The notes under the pieces are model-generated. The model was given only the letters and a program-made list of their open reading frames with translations. It searched no databases and had not been told where the DNA came from. DNA of 64,000 bases from Mugil cephalus (Eukaryota; Chordata; Actinopteri; Mugiliformes; Mugilidae), in the NCBI RefSeq assembly GCF_022458985.1, contig NC_061789.1, forward strand, positions 12,928,357-12,992,356. Direction: 5' to 3'. Positions within the stretch are counted from its first letter, which is position 1. The number at the start of each line of letters is the position of its first letter. Of the stretch, positions 12,427 through 23,382 are shown piece after piece. Made by a program: the position numbers and the translations under genes.

Positions 12427-12816
12427 TACACTCTACGGGCACTTACATTAGCCACACCAGTGAAATAATATCACACTAAATCTTAGCTTCATGGAGGATA
12501 CGGTGTTTGGCATTTGTTTAAAATAACAATTGTTGATTCAGTTGCGTTTTCATTTTGGAGATTTGCAGCTCTGTTGAATTGCATTGTGTTGCACCGGCAC
12601 AATGTTATTTTAGTAAGCCCATTGTCGTCCATGGGCTTGACTAAATAATAAACTACAAAGTACATCCTCCTCCAAAATCAGTATACAATTGATGTACTGC
12701 CTTTGTTACACTCATAATGGCCATGAAGGGGGGGGGGGGGGATCTGGTACAGGATTCCTTTTTTGTTATTACAGTGTTTTCTCTACTGTACCTAATGAAG
12801 TGGCTAGAGAGTGTAT
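12427..12816. mobile_element. non-autonomous DNA transposon (MITE-like) with terminal inverted repeats
   Basis: The left end, tacactctacgggcacttac with attag after it, matches the reverse complement of the right end, which reads tacctaatgaagtgg then ctagagagtgta. This gives inverted repeats of about 30 bp around a 390-bp element with no coding capacity. The CACTTCATTAGGTA end is a widespread fish transposon end. Two further copies are at 38.91 kb and 58.86 kb; they share the internal stretches ttagcttcatg, cagcatttgttt and attgtgttgca. A TA flank is possible at both ends. A poly-G run sits inside the element at 12,729-12,740. Confidence 0.7.
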
Positions 12817-13531
12817 TTAAAACACACAAGGAATTAATTGTATGCATTTGAACATGCTGTAGTCATAGTGAGCCCGGGGGGGACGTGTGTGCATAGAAGA
12901 GATTTGAACCACTGACCTATTGTTCTAAAGCTGTGTCTCACCACTCCTCCGCAGCTCCTTCACTCATATTCGTTGTGGTCTATGTGTGTAAAAAAACAAA
13001 ACAAAAAAAAAACTGAGTGCACGATGACAGCGTCAGAGCAGGCACCCCCAGCAAGTTTCTCCAGCAGCTAATCAGTTGGTATTGATTGTGAAGTAGTCAA
13101 TCAGGGTAAAGTCTCAACGTGCCCTCAGAGCCGCCGCCGCCGCCGCTGATGGATCGATCGCGGCCTTTCCCCGAGCCTTTGTGTGTCCGGCACAGTGGAA
13201 TGTGCAGCGTTTGCTTTCCTTGATGAGAAAAGAAAAGACGAAAAAAAAAACAAAACAAACAAACACATTTTTATATATTTCTGGACGTTTTTCTGAAAGA
13301 CTCACGGAAGAAGCGGTGTTGTTGTTAATGAATTCGAAAGCAATCCGTTTGCCGCTGTGCAGGCGGACGCATGCGTTCATCCATGAGACAACCACATTAC
13401 CTCCCCATCAAAACCACATCCTATCAACTTAATGCAGATAAAGAGGCCATATTGAAATTGCCAGGTGCCTAATTTGGTCTTTGTCGCCCATAATTGAAAC
13501 CACTCATCCCTCCCCCCAACACCGAAGGAAG

Positions 13532-13564
<33 letters not shown>

Positions 13565-13894
13565 GAGGTGGAGAGAGAAAAAGATAATTGCCTTATAAGG
13601 CAGTATGCTGTTATGAATGTGACGTCTCATTCCCAGCAGCGTGCTGGCAGATGATACGGTAAAGCCCACTTCTCAAATCCATCTGAAGAAAGCTGGCTCT
13701 CCCAGGCTTTGGTTTGATAGCTCCAGCTGTCTCGTTTAGGTCTGCGTGTGTGCACATATACATACGTGCATGTGTGTGAACGCGCGCGCTCGGGAAAGGG
13801 GGATGGTGCGCGTGCGTCTTGGAGGACGGGTGGGCGTCGTGTGTGCCACGTTATTGACTCCTGAATTACTTCTCTGCGGGGGGATCTTGTTGGA

Positions 13895-13925
<31 letters not shown>

Positions 13926-14255
13926 AGCGGCGGCTAAAAGAGAGCGCGGCTGATGAACAGAGAGAGGTGTGCTGTGAGCGGAATGGTGTGATGCTGAGTC
14001 AGGTGGGCGATTTGGAGGACAGGCTACTGTGTGTTTTTTTCATTCTCCTCTTATTTTTCCGAATGGCACATTCTGTGTCTCCTCCGATTCCATCTTTCTT
14101 TCTCCTCCTCCTCCTCCTTGTCTTTCTGACCCTCCCCTCCTTGTTGCATCCTTCTCCGCCGCTCTCCTCTCTTCCCCTCTCCATCACTATCCCTCTCCAT
14201 CTCCCTGCATCTCAGCGTTCCCTTCCCCCAACCAGACAGCCGGGCTGGATGTGTG

Positions 14256-14300
<45 letters not shown>

Positions 14301-15225
14301 ACTCCCAGCTGGGGGCAGCAGTAGGGAGGGATGTTCTTTGGGGAAATGGAGTACAGAATGCAGTCTGCTCCTCTTGGAAAACCGTCAGTGTATCATGTCT
14401 TCGTCTCCCTCTCTGTATCCTTTGTTGCCGTGAATGTCTTCATCTCTATTTTAAACATGCTTCTAATTCTAATTCTAAAAAAAAAAAAAATCTCAGTGTA
14501 CCTGTCACCTCCCTCCCCTTTCTTATCCTTCTTCCCTTACGTTCCAGCATTTTTTTTCTCTCTCTCGCTTGCTGGTGTCCTCTCAGCATGCCCTGCTGTC
14601 CCCCGTAGAGAGGGTTTTCTCCTGTCACTACACACTCTTCTCAGGGTATCCTCTCACTACCACCAGCCTCTCTAAAGCCCAGCCCTCCATTTATCTCAAC
14701 TCTCCCTTTTTTTTTCTTTCTTTTTTTTTTACCTCCTTCTTCTTCTCTAAAGTGCCGCGAGCTCCTTTCAATTATCCTCCTTCTCCTCTTCTCAGCGGTC
14801 GCTGGGAGACAGCTTCCCCGTGCAAATATTTGCTTTTCATGAATATGCCATCATCAAGCGAGCGCCTCGCATAGGTGTGGGCACAGCACTGACGAAATGT
14901 TAATTGCGGCTCGGTGAGGCCCTCTTGCGCATTCCTCCCCTTGCAGGAATCTGGCAGGAGCTCAGACGGGGAACAGACGTCTGGGTCAGGGCAGGCTCAG
15001 GCAGAGAGCGGGAGGGCGACGTAGGAAAGGAGAGGAAAGTGTGCAGTCTGAATAAGAGAAAGAAGAGGGAAGCGTAGAAGGACCTGAGCATGCGGCCATA
15101 AATTGGAGAATCCCCTCTAATCCTCTTGGTCTTAAGTCTTTGTGCTTCTATAAGATACCCCTTGAACGCCTGAATGCACCTTTGTATTTTGTATTCTATC
15201 AGTCATCATGACAAATTCCTGGTGA
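12817..15225. repeat. intergenic with dense simple repeats
   Basis: It contains an A/C-rich stretch near 12,991; a GCC run at 13,130-13,146; a (GA)n run at about 13,530-13,558; and (TG)n runs at about 13,899-13,925 and 14,248-14,297. It also has polypyrimidine DNA at 14,090-14,225 and 14,500-14,770. The long overlapping frames here, up to 213 codons, are encoded by these low-complexity tracts and are not genes. On the minus strand at about 12,890-12,960, ggttcaaatc gives a weak SINE-like B-box. Confidence 0.6.
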
Positions 15226-15231
15226 GCATAC

Positions 15232-15605
15232 ATCAGGCATAACATTATGACCACCTTCCTAATATTGTGTGGGTCTTCCTTGTGACTTCAAAACAGTTGT
15301 GACTGTTTTGAAGTGACATGGGTCTTCTGAGGGTGTCCTGTGGTGTCTGCTAACAGGGTGTTATTGGTGGGGGGCCTTTGGGCATTTGTGGATCATCCTA
15401 CAGATGCTTGATCAATTTGGAGGCCAGGTCAACACCTTGTTGTCATCCCTATGGGGTAGGGGTTCCTCGTCTAGTCATGGTGGGTGGTACATGTCATCCA
15501 ACATCCATAACAGTGCCAGGTACAAAAGTTTCCCAGGAGAACATTGCATTGTCACAAGATGTTATTTACCCGTTAGTGGTCATAATGTTATGCCTGATCA
15601 GTGTA
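15232..15605. mobile_element. non-autonomous DNA transposon with intact terminal inverted repeats
   Basis: It begins atcaggcataacattatg-accac at 15,232 and ends with the exact reverse complement at 15,576-15,598, a perfect 23-bp inverted repeat, followed by agtgta. The ends and the internal phrases about attgtgtgggtc, ggaggccaggtcaacacctt and cccaggagaacattgc are those of a common fish transposon whose full-length copies encode a transposase. Here the interior is deleted to about 370 bp with no open frame. The superfamily is not assigned. Confidence 0.75.
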
Positions 15606-16200
15606 CATGGCAATAAATACAAGTTTGTTTTTGATTAAAGCAATCCAAAAAAAAACAAAAAAACGCATTAAGCGAATTTGCATGATATTTCTAAGTTACT
15701 ACAAGCCAACATATTTTTCCTATCACTTGTTGTTTTTACCTGTTTCTAATTACATTTCACCTCCATCCATTTCCCCTTTGAGAGCTTACATATAATGAAA
15801 CATGTGTTATTTATGAAAGGGATTCTCACTATTATCGCTAAAGCCGCTAAAAATGAGAGCGCATGTGCCCCCGGAGGCGGTTCAATTGTCAGTTCTGGTA
15901 CGACTGGACGCGGACCAAGAGGCCGGCATGAAAAGAGGGATTAGAGTCCATTTCAACGTGGAGCTGGTATCTGTTGCAAGATCGCCTTAATATGGTGAAC
16001 AGCAACCGCTTTGTTTTAGGCGAGGAATGTAGCCGGTCCGGCTAAATTGGAGGAGGCCATTTCTGCTGGCATCGGGCGCTCGGTGAGGTTGGCAAAGCTC
16101 CTCGACGGAGGCGGGAGGGGCACATGCATAGGCAGGAAAGCGGCTCACAACAAAAAGTAATTGAGCGGTTGGGTCAAGTGGGGACTTCTATTTCTTTATA
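15606..16200. other. intergenic; complex unique block 15.84-16.19 kb
   Basis: After AT-rich sequence, a GC-balanced unique block at about 15,840-16,190 contains cggttcaattgtcag, cttaatatgg and aattgagcgg. It has no repeat or coding signature and could be regulatory. Nothing specific supports a function. Confidence 0.25.
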
Positions 16201-16202
16201 AG

Positions 16203-16275
16203 GTTTAAGGTTAGGGTTAGGGTTAGGGTTGTAGATAGGGTTAGGGTTAGGGTCAAGGTTAGGGTTAGGGTTAGT
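16203..16275 (+). repeat. interstitial telomere-like (TTAGGG)n array
   Basis: About ten TTAGGG hexamers in three blocks are interrupted by short variants (tgtagata and tcaagg). This is the vertebrate telomere repeat in an interstitial position. It is too short to show a chromosome fusion, and is more likely a repair-inserted or repeat-derived array. Confidence 0.85.
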
Positions 16276-19200
16276 TGCCTAGAGTGACATCTAGGTCACC
16301 TCTCTTAAAAGTTTAAACAAGCTTGACATTCCCAGAATACACAACAATATCCTCAATCTTTGGCTTATCAGATATGTTTAAAAGCACGTTTCTAATCACC
16401 TGACAGTGGTATTTCTAGACTGTACCTTGAGATCATTGCCACAAAAGATAAAATAGTTACTGCTGTAATAACTTTCCTGAGTCATCAGGTCCTACTGGAT
16501 TTTATTGCGGCATACGGCTTTAAGACTATTGTGTTGCCTAGATACAAGCTAGTGTGTGATTTAATCAAGTCTGGACAAACTCCTCTGCAAAATTGGCAGA
16601 TCTGGTTACATGTCACTTTGCAGGTAATCCAGTCAAGTGCTGACTGGTGAGGCATCAGCACATCTAACAGTGGCCGAGCCTGAAAAACCTGGACTGCATG
16701 ACTAAAAAAAGATGAGCCCAGCCTTGCGTTAGCAGAATGCGGAACGTCATTATCTGCATTATCTGTCGGGTGTATCAAGTGTGCGCAGGTGCAGGTTTCG
16801 AACGCAGTATTTCTTGGGCGCGCCCTGGAGTCAACACCGCAGAATATGTAATAGATAAGATAATCTTTTAATTTATGTCCCCTGATAAGCCTGTAAAATT
16901 CCTGCAGATCTGAAATTAAAACTGAACTTCCTGAATCGCACGAGTGTCTGAAACAAAACAACCCAAGTGTCTCTCATAAAGCGGACGTTTGAGTTGCTTG
17001 AACCCACAGATCTGTCTCTGGTCAAAGAGACCGCTTTCGCTGCACCAAGATACTTACCCCCAGCGTTGACATATCAGTCCAAACTCCTGTGGGTTCCCTT
17101 CTGCGGTGGTAAACAATTTAACATCATTTCCGTATGCCTCTCTTTCTCTCAAAAACTATTTATTTCTCACTTGACGAGCCTGCTGCTTTGAGACACTTTC
17201 GCACCACCTTTTTTCAGGCTTGGATTGTATCTCGGGTCACTTTGAATAAATGAAAATGAGCACAATACTCTAACATGGACCTGCAGACTTTATGACAGTG
17301 TGTGTAACAGGCAAAATTTAGCAAAATCTTCAGCGGATGCAAAGCAGACTACGCCGTACGAGCAAAATTAGACGGCCTTGCAACGGTGCCGTCATAAGGG
17401 GACGGGAAGGCCTTTATGTCACCAGAGACCAGTATATCACCTATGTACTGTTCCTATTTTAAGTCCGTGTTTGTCGTTACAGATTTAGAACGTATCTGAC
17501 AGTTCTGCTGCGGATGGAAGAGGCACCGTCACATGACATGAATCACACCAGGCCAACTGTCACTGCCTATTGAGCCCGGCTTCACGTGTGCAGCTGCATG
17601 TTGCCGCTGTCCTTACTCAGCCTCGCGTTTCTTTATAAGTTGGGGAGGGATGGAACAGGCGGAGATCGCGTTTCCCCCGCAGCCCTTCACTAAGAACGCA
17701 TCTTTGACATTTGTCTGATCTCCTTCAACCCTTTCTACGGAAATCCCTCTTTTCTCCACCTCTGTCATCAGCAGTCACATTTGAAAATATCACACGCTGC
17801 AGTGCAGGTGCGTGTGGGCGGAAGGATGATTCCTTCTTTTTATTTTTTTTTATTTTTTTGCCTCATTATCCTCTCTTTTATCCCTTCTCTTTAACCCTAA
17901 AGCATCCTCTCTTCCTCGACGGTGCTCCTTTTCTTCGACAGGTAAAATTTCACGCGCCCTGCCTTTGTCTCTACTCTATCACCTTCCCCCTCCCCCACCT
18001 CCCTGCCTGCTGCTTTCCCAGAGAAGTCAACCTGTTATCGGCTGGGTCTATGAATAGAACAGGGCTGGAGCTGCGACCCACTCACCTCCCTAACATTGCT
18101 CATGTCTTATGCATTGCTCCTGCATGCCCAAATCCACCGTGCTCTGTTTCTTTCCTTGCGGTACAAATCCTATAGTTCCCAAAATTCTCAAATTCTTACC
18201 TATTACCAGATTATTTTAGAAATGTACATATCCAAAAATGTTCCTAGTTCACGGCAATATATACCACGCTCGAATACACGTGATCACATCTCTCAGCTAA
18301 TTGACAGCAGACAGTTTATCTCCGTCTGGATGCAGGTGGAAAAAGGCTGCTGAAAGGCCGCGGTGATGTGAGTCATCTTTCTGCTGCTCTCGGGCTGAAA
18401 AAGAGTGAAACTTTGCGCTCATTTGCATTCGGCACACACCTTTTCACACACTGTATATACATCTCAACGCTGTAACCACAGCGGTGAGGGCTGTGCCCAG
18501 ACGCGGCGTGATGCAGAGATACGCATCCACCGCCGCTCCCGCTCCTCGACGTTCACGTCAGGCGAGTTTCTTGTTTTCGGAAACACCGAAAACCTGTTTG
18601 CGGCGCAACGAGCGGCGGCATCATCCTCCTAGTGTTTCTCCTCCATGCCACGGCTCCAGTAATACACCGGGGACAAGGAGCTTAGCAGTGACAGCCCCAA
18701 ATCCCTCTTTCCACAGCACTGATTTCTGGATTAAGGAGGAGAGATTTCCACACCTCTGAATTGTATTGTGTTACAGGGCTCACACATCTTTTCATGCATC
18801 CTTTCTTCTCCGGTGTGCATCGAAATGGGAGCATTTCCTTATTTACACAGGTTTAGAGCGATTCTGGATGAGGCTCGGGAGGCTGTATCGTGGATGAGGT
18901 TTGGGACGGCGAGAGGGAGGAGAATGAGAGTGACTGCCGTGATAAACCCCCTTTATGAAGGGATTTCAGAGCCTCATAATAAACAAGAAGCAAGCAGCAC
19001 GCTTTACTTCCTGAAAAGCGTCAGTTGCTAAAAGCTTGTTCAAGCTACGCCGCATTTCTTTGATTGGAGGCTGGGAGCGTTTCCATTACAGTCCTGCTTT
19101 TCCTCCTTCCACTCCTCCACTTGTTGGCCACTCCTTTTTTTCTCTCCCTCGTTCCTGTCCTCCAGGGCCCTCCTCGCGTCCTTCGTCGTTTTTTTTTTTT

Positions 19201-20850
19201 TCCTCATTCCGTTACTGAGCGTTGTTTTGGCTTTCCAGGTTCCGCATTCCTCCGCGCAGCATACCGACCTGCCTGTCCGACCGCCGGAAGAATTCCCGGC
19301 CTGTGATTACCCACTCATATTTCATTTACACCACACAAACACACAGGCAGTAGCAATACATTAACAGGAAAAAGCTTTACTCTTTTATTGCCTCTGACGA
19401 AAGGTTTATTGTTTCTTGTTGCGAAGAAATAAAGAGAATTAACCCAACCCCATTTATTTACTTCTGAGTGATCAATCTCTATAACACGTTGGATTTGATT
19501 TGTGTTTTCTTTAACTGACGCTGTACGGCAAGCTGAACCTGTCTCACCGGAGTATGTGTGTGCGGGAGTGTGTGGCTCCAATTTTTCTTCCTTTTGAGCC
19601 AAATTAAACACGGCTTTTATCGCGTGTTTATTTTCACATTTGCTGAGAAATTAACATCACAAGAGCAATTAATCAGGAGCTGGAAATGCTGAAAATCTAC
19701 GATCAGTCAAAGAGAAATTTCCCCGCGGTGACGAGTCCGATTACAGCTGTGCATCCATAATCGTGGCAAAACCTTTTGTCAGAAAAAAAAATAAGTCACT
19801 TTTTTTTTTCCCCTTCTTCTTGAACGGATAAACAAATTAGAGTTCATGTATCTAAAGCAGGCACGGCATGCGTGCGCACACGCAACAAACACACACACGA
19901 CCTACCAGTTGGCGGTGGGTGTTAATTGTGTTGGGCCTCAGGGCAAAAATAACATCTCGCCAAAGAAAGAAAGATGGAATGTGTTCTGTCATTCATCTGC
20001 CCACGCCTTCTCTGCTGAGACAAAAGGTTCATGCCAATGTAAACTGTAGCTTCTTTATTAACATGCTAATCATTAGCCATCATGTACTGAATGCCTCGTG
20101 GATGGAAAAAGGATCGCGACACTTATATTTTGTTCAGGTTTTTCTTCCTTTTCTTATTTGCAGCCTGAATCCCCCAGTGAATCCCGACAGACAGTGTTTT
20201 CATGACTATATGACTGTTAATTGCTAATTAGGCCGGCGTAGCAACAGACCCCTGTGTGAGGTGATAGCACTGTGTCGGTGTACACAGAATAATTACAATG
20301 AAAGGTGTTGCGAGGACATGTCAGCATCTGCTCCCTTTGTGGGTGCGGGAAACAAAAAAATAAATAAAAAAAAAAAAAAAAGAGGAGCTCTCGCAAACGT
20401 GACAGGTTTCACTTTGTGCAAATTTGCACAAACACATACAGGCAAACATTTCACGGGTCATTTGCCGCGGCGCACTTGATGGGGGAAATGAGAACTGAGA
20501 AGACGTGTCATTGCTTTAACCTTCCCTCGTGTAAAATATGCAAACACGTATTGTTTTAAGGGGGCGCGGTGAAATAATCGCTATAAATAAATAATATTCG
20601 TTCTGGGGAGAAATTCATGAGCTAAAGCCACATTAAAAACCAAAAAAAAAAACCCACGAACATGGTCACAATTTTTGCGCACGCCTCGTCACCAGCGTGA
20701 GTTCAAAAGCAAATGAAACCGCCAAAGAGTGTCAGAATTAGTGGATTTGTTTCTCGATGATATCTAATGCTCCCGCATCACAGTTTGCGATCCATGTTGT
20801 AGCCGCCGTCGCGTGCCGTACAGTACATGCTGTTGCTCATTCCGCAGACA
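16276..20850. other. intergenic, no gene seen
   Basis: Mostly unique sequence. The 158-codon minus-strand frame at 16,485-16,961 has no recognisable domain, splice context or coding composition, so I treat it as chance. T- or A-runs lie near 17,838, 19,189, 19,800 and 20,370. The 20,551-20,566 stretch contains aagggggcgcgg, a partial CTCF-like core. The 18,360-18,760 stretch is rather GC-rich and unique. Confidence 0.45.
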
Positions 20851-20854
20851 TTTT

Positions 20855-21045
20855 GTGTGTGTGTGTGTGTGTTTGTACAGAAGTCATTGTGAGGACCACA
20901 GGGTGAGTTTAGGCCTTGTGGGGTAGGGACATTTAGGATAATCCTAGCTTTTTGACACACTCTGTGAGGGTTATGTTTTAGGGTTTGGGTTGTGTCTTAT
21001 GTTGGGGTAAATTTTATAATATTAATCTCACAAATAAAGCAGTGT
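20855..21045. repeat. fish-type GT/GAGGAC repeat fragment
   Basis: A (GT)n run is followed by cattgtgaggaccacagg, ggccttgtggggtagggac, agggttatgttttaggg and a variant tail. These are the diagnostic words of the repeat family seen at 2.78-3.29 kb and 23.86-23.99 kb. Confidence 0.55.
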
Positions 21046-22187
21046 GGTCATGTGGTCATGTGTTCATGTGTTTGCGTGCGTGGCGGGTAATCTTTGACAA
21101 TCAGGAATGTTCGGAAGCGTAATGTCTCACATTTAAGCAGAAGAACGGGATTTGAAGGATGACAAAGATCTCCACGTGAAATGACTGCAACACGCTGCTG
21201 TTTCAGTGTTGTCCCCATGCAACACGCGCGCTCATCCCCCACATTCTTTTCGACTCTGCTGCTTTTGCGAGGCATGTGTGTGCGCGCGCGCCTGAGGTTA
21301 GGAGCTGCAGCATGCTAAATAGCATGTCTGTGGGCAGAACTATCCTGAAAACACATGTTGGTCTAATGGATTTAATATGGCTGTAAATTACAGTCAACAG
21401 AGGGCTTGTAGCATCAGTGCCGCTAGCATGGAAATGAGCGCTACTTGAGTGCCTTTTAGCGCGTTCAAAGCTTTATCGGCGGCATGTACGTGCAGCATCT
21501 TCATTTCCATGCATTTTACAATAGACGAAGCTAAGTGTTTTTTTTTTTTCAGGTCCGCTATGTGTTTGAATATTATTTTCCAGGATGCTACAGGACAGTT
21601 TCTACCACCAGACTATTAGGCTTCTCAGCGTCTCACAATAAACTGATTGCCACACACTGCGCACACAATCATGTCTGATGCCACCCAAGAAATGTGCAAT
21701 GTTGCAACACTCGGCATTTTAATATTCTGCACCCAAACCTCATTCACCCCTCAGCACATTCCCCTTTCTCTTTTCTTTATCTTCATTCTTCATTCTCTTT
21801 ACTCTCACATCACATCTTCAATAATTCACTCTGTTCATGATGTAAATACCGGATAGGGCTGTAATAATCCAGATGTATATGTTCCAGTTCACAAATTGTC
21901 TATATATTATATCTGTATTATAGATCCTCAAGGGTATATTACTGTTTTAACATTTTCGTGTATAAAATATGCACCTATTACCAGGGCTGTTTAATATAAC
22001 TCTTCTATTTAATTCTTTAACATTTTATTGGTGAAACAAACTAATGTATATTATTCTATTCCAGAATTAATATGTATATATTCTAGATTCCAGAGTTAAT
22101 TACAGTATATTGTTTTTGGAAAACAAGAAAATCGTGAAACATGACTTAGGCAAATATGCTAATAGGCTAACGATATGTGTGAATACA
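21046..22187. other. intergenic, no gene seen
   Basis: Unique sequence that becomes very AT-rich from about 21,840 to 22,180. There is a T-run at about 21,538-21,550. No recognised features. Confidence 0.4.
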
Positions 22188-22390
22188 TTTTTGGTTGATT
22201 AGACATTTTTTATATATATTTTTTACATTTCACGCACAAATTTACATTTCTTTAAATATACATTAACATGAATCTAACATATTTTAATAAAGGGATAAGG
22301 GACAGCTTAATACTGAATGGAAAATGATAATGATCATGTATATTTATAAATAGCACTAGACCGAGTTTAATATAGAACACATATAGTAGG
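22188..22390. repeat. dispersed repeat, copy 2 (pair with 9.89 kb)
   Basis: See the copy at 9,893-10,110. The shared words run from ttggttgattagacattt to gagtttaatatagaac. Compared with copy 1 it lacks the long (TA)n expansion and carries a small insertion near aagggataagggacagc. Confidence 0.6.
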
Positions 22391-23334
22391 TGGGGGAGGT
22401 CCCTACTTAATCTCTCCATCAGTTTGGGGTCCTGAAAACCATTGAAGAGCCATGGATTATTCTATTTCTGGGTACATAAATATTTTATATTTTAGTGTGG
22501 TCTAATGAGTTGACTGGTTCTTTCTGTCCACAGCATTTCATTGTACCATGGACCTTGTGATAGCAAGCACAACAATTGCTTGTAAAGGTTTTAAATTTTC
22601 AGCAAGCAACAATAAAAAATAAGCAAGTGTTTGTGCAGCGGCGTTCTGTTAATACAGTTAAGCCGTGAGAAACTGTGATAAAGTAACAGGCAGCAGTAGT
22701 AGTGGATGGGTGTACGCGTGCAATATTTGCGTAGGTGTTCGTGGCGGTGAGGTACTGCCCTCGATCCGGTGCCACCTGTCTCTCCCCGAATTTCTGTATA
22801 GTTTTCCAAGAATGCGGTGCCTGCGTAATGCGTTGTTTGTGCGAACCTCTGCGTGTGCGATAGGAAGACAGAAAAACGTCCCGTAGGTGTTTGTTTAAAC
22901 TGTTGATCGTGCGAGCAGTGCTAGCATGCAGGCAGATTTTAACCTGCACCTCTGCCTCATTAGGCTTGCCACCGTTGCCATGGTTGTCTATTAGAGCAGC
23001 GGAGATTAAAGTCTCATTTACATGTGAAAGAGGAGAGTGGCGAGGGAGAGAGAGAGAGAGAGAGAGAGAGTACAAAGTACTGCACTCTACTCTCTCAAGT
23101 GTATTCTGGAGAAGAGTGTCAGATAGGGCACAGACAAATGTTTGCCGAGGCTTTGGCCAACATTTTAGGCATTTAAGCATATCTCTGTGTTTATGACCTG
23201 GTCTTTGTCTGCCTGCACAATGCACCGAGCGTCACGTCGGCCTGTGCACGGTTTTCTATATTAGTTTTAATGCAGTTAGCATGCACTGTACCAGAGTGTG
23301 ACTTTGAGCATACCTAGAAGCATGTGTATTACTG

Positions 23335-23335
<1 letters not shown>
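22391..23335. other. intergenic, no gene seen
   Basis: Unique sequence with a (GA)n run at about 23,047-23,070. A 208-codon minus-strand frame (22,599-23,225) crosses the GA run, which it reads as a Leu-Ser repeat. It has no recognisable domain and is probably chance. Confidence 0.4.
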
Positions 23336-23336
<1 letters not shown>

Positions 23337-23374
<38 letters not shown>

Positions 23375-23382
23375 TTCCCCCC
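23337..23382. repeat. poly-C tract (38 C, TT, 6 C)
   Basis: Thirty-eight consecutive C residues at 23,337-23,374, then TT and a further C run. It is the longest homopolymer in the window. It could form i-motif or (minus strand) G-quadruplex structures and is a likely place for length error in the assembly. Confidence 0.85.

Noticed and set aside
13967..14608. 213-codon + strand open frame
   Set aside because: It runs through CT-rich and (TG)n tracts and overlaps other long frames in the same DNA; amino acids are Leu/Pro/Ser/Cys repeats. It is repeat-encoded, not a gene.
16485..16961. 158-codon minus-strand open frame
   Set aside because: Not low-complexity, so I considered it, but there is no recognisable domain, no splice or promoter context and no homologous feel. 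It is a chance frame in unique DNA at this confidence.
22599..23225. 208-codon minus-strand open frame
   Set aside because: It crosses a (GA)n run translated as Ser-Leu repeats and has no domain; likely chance.
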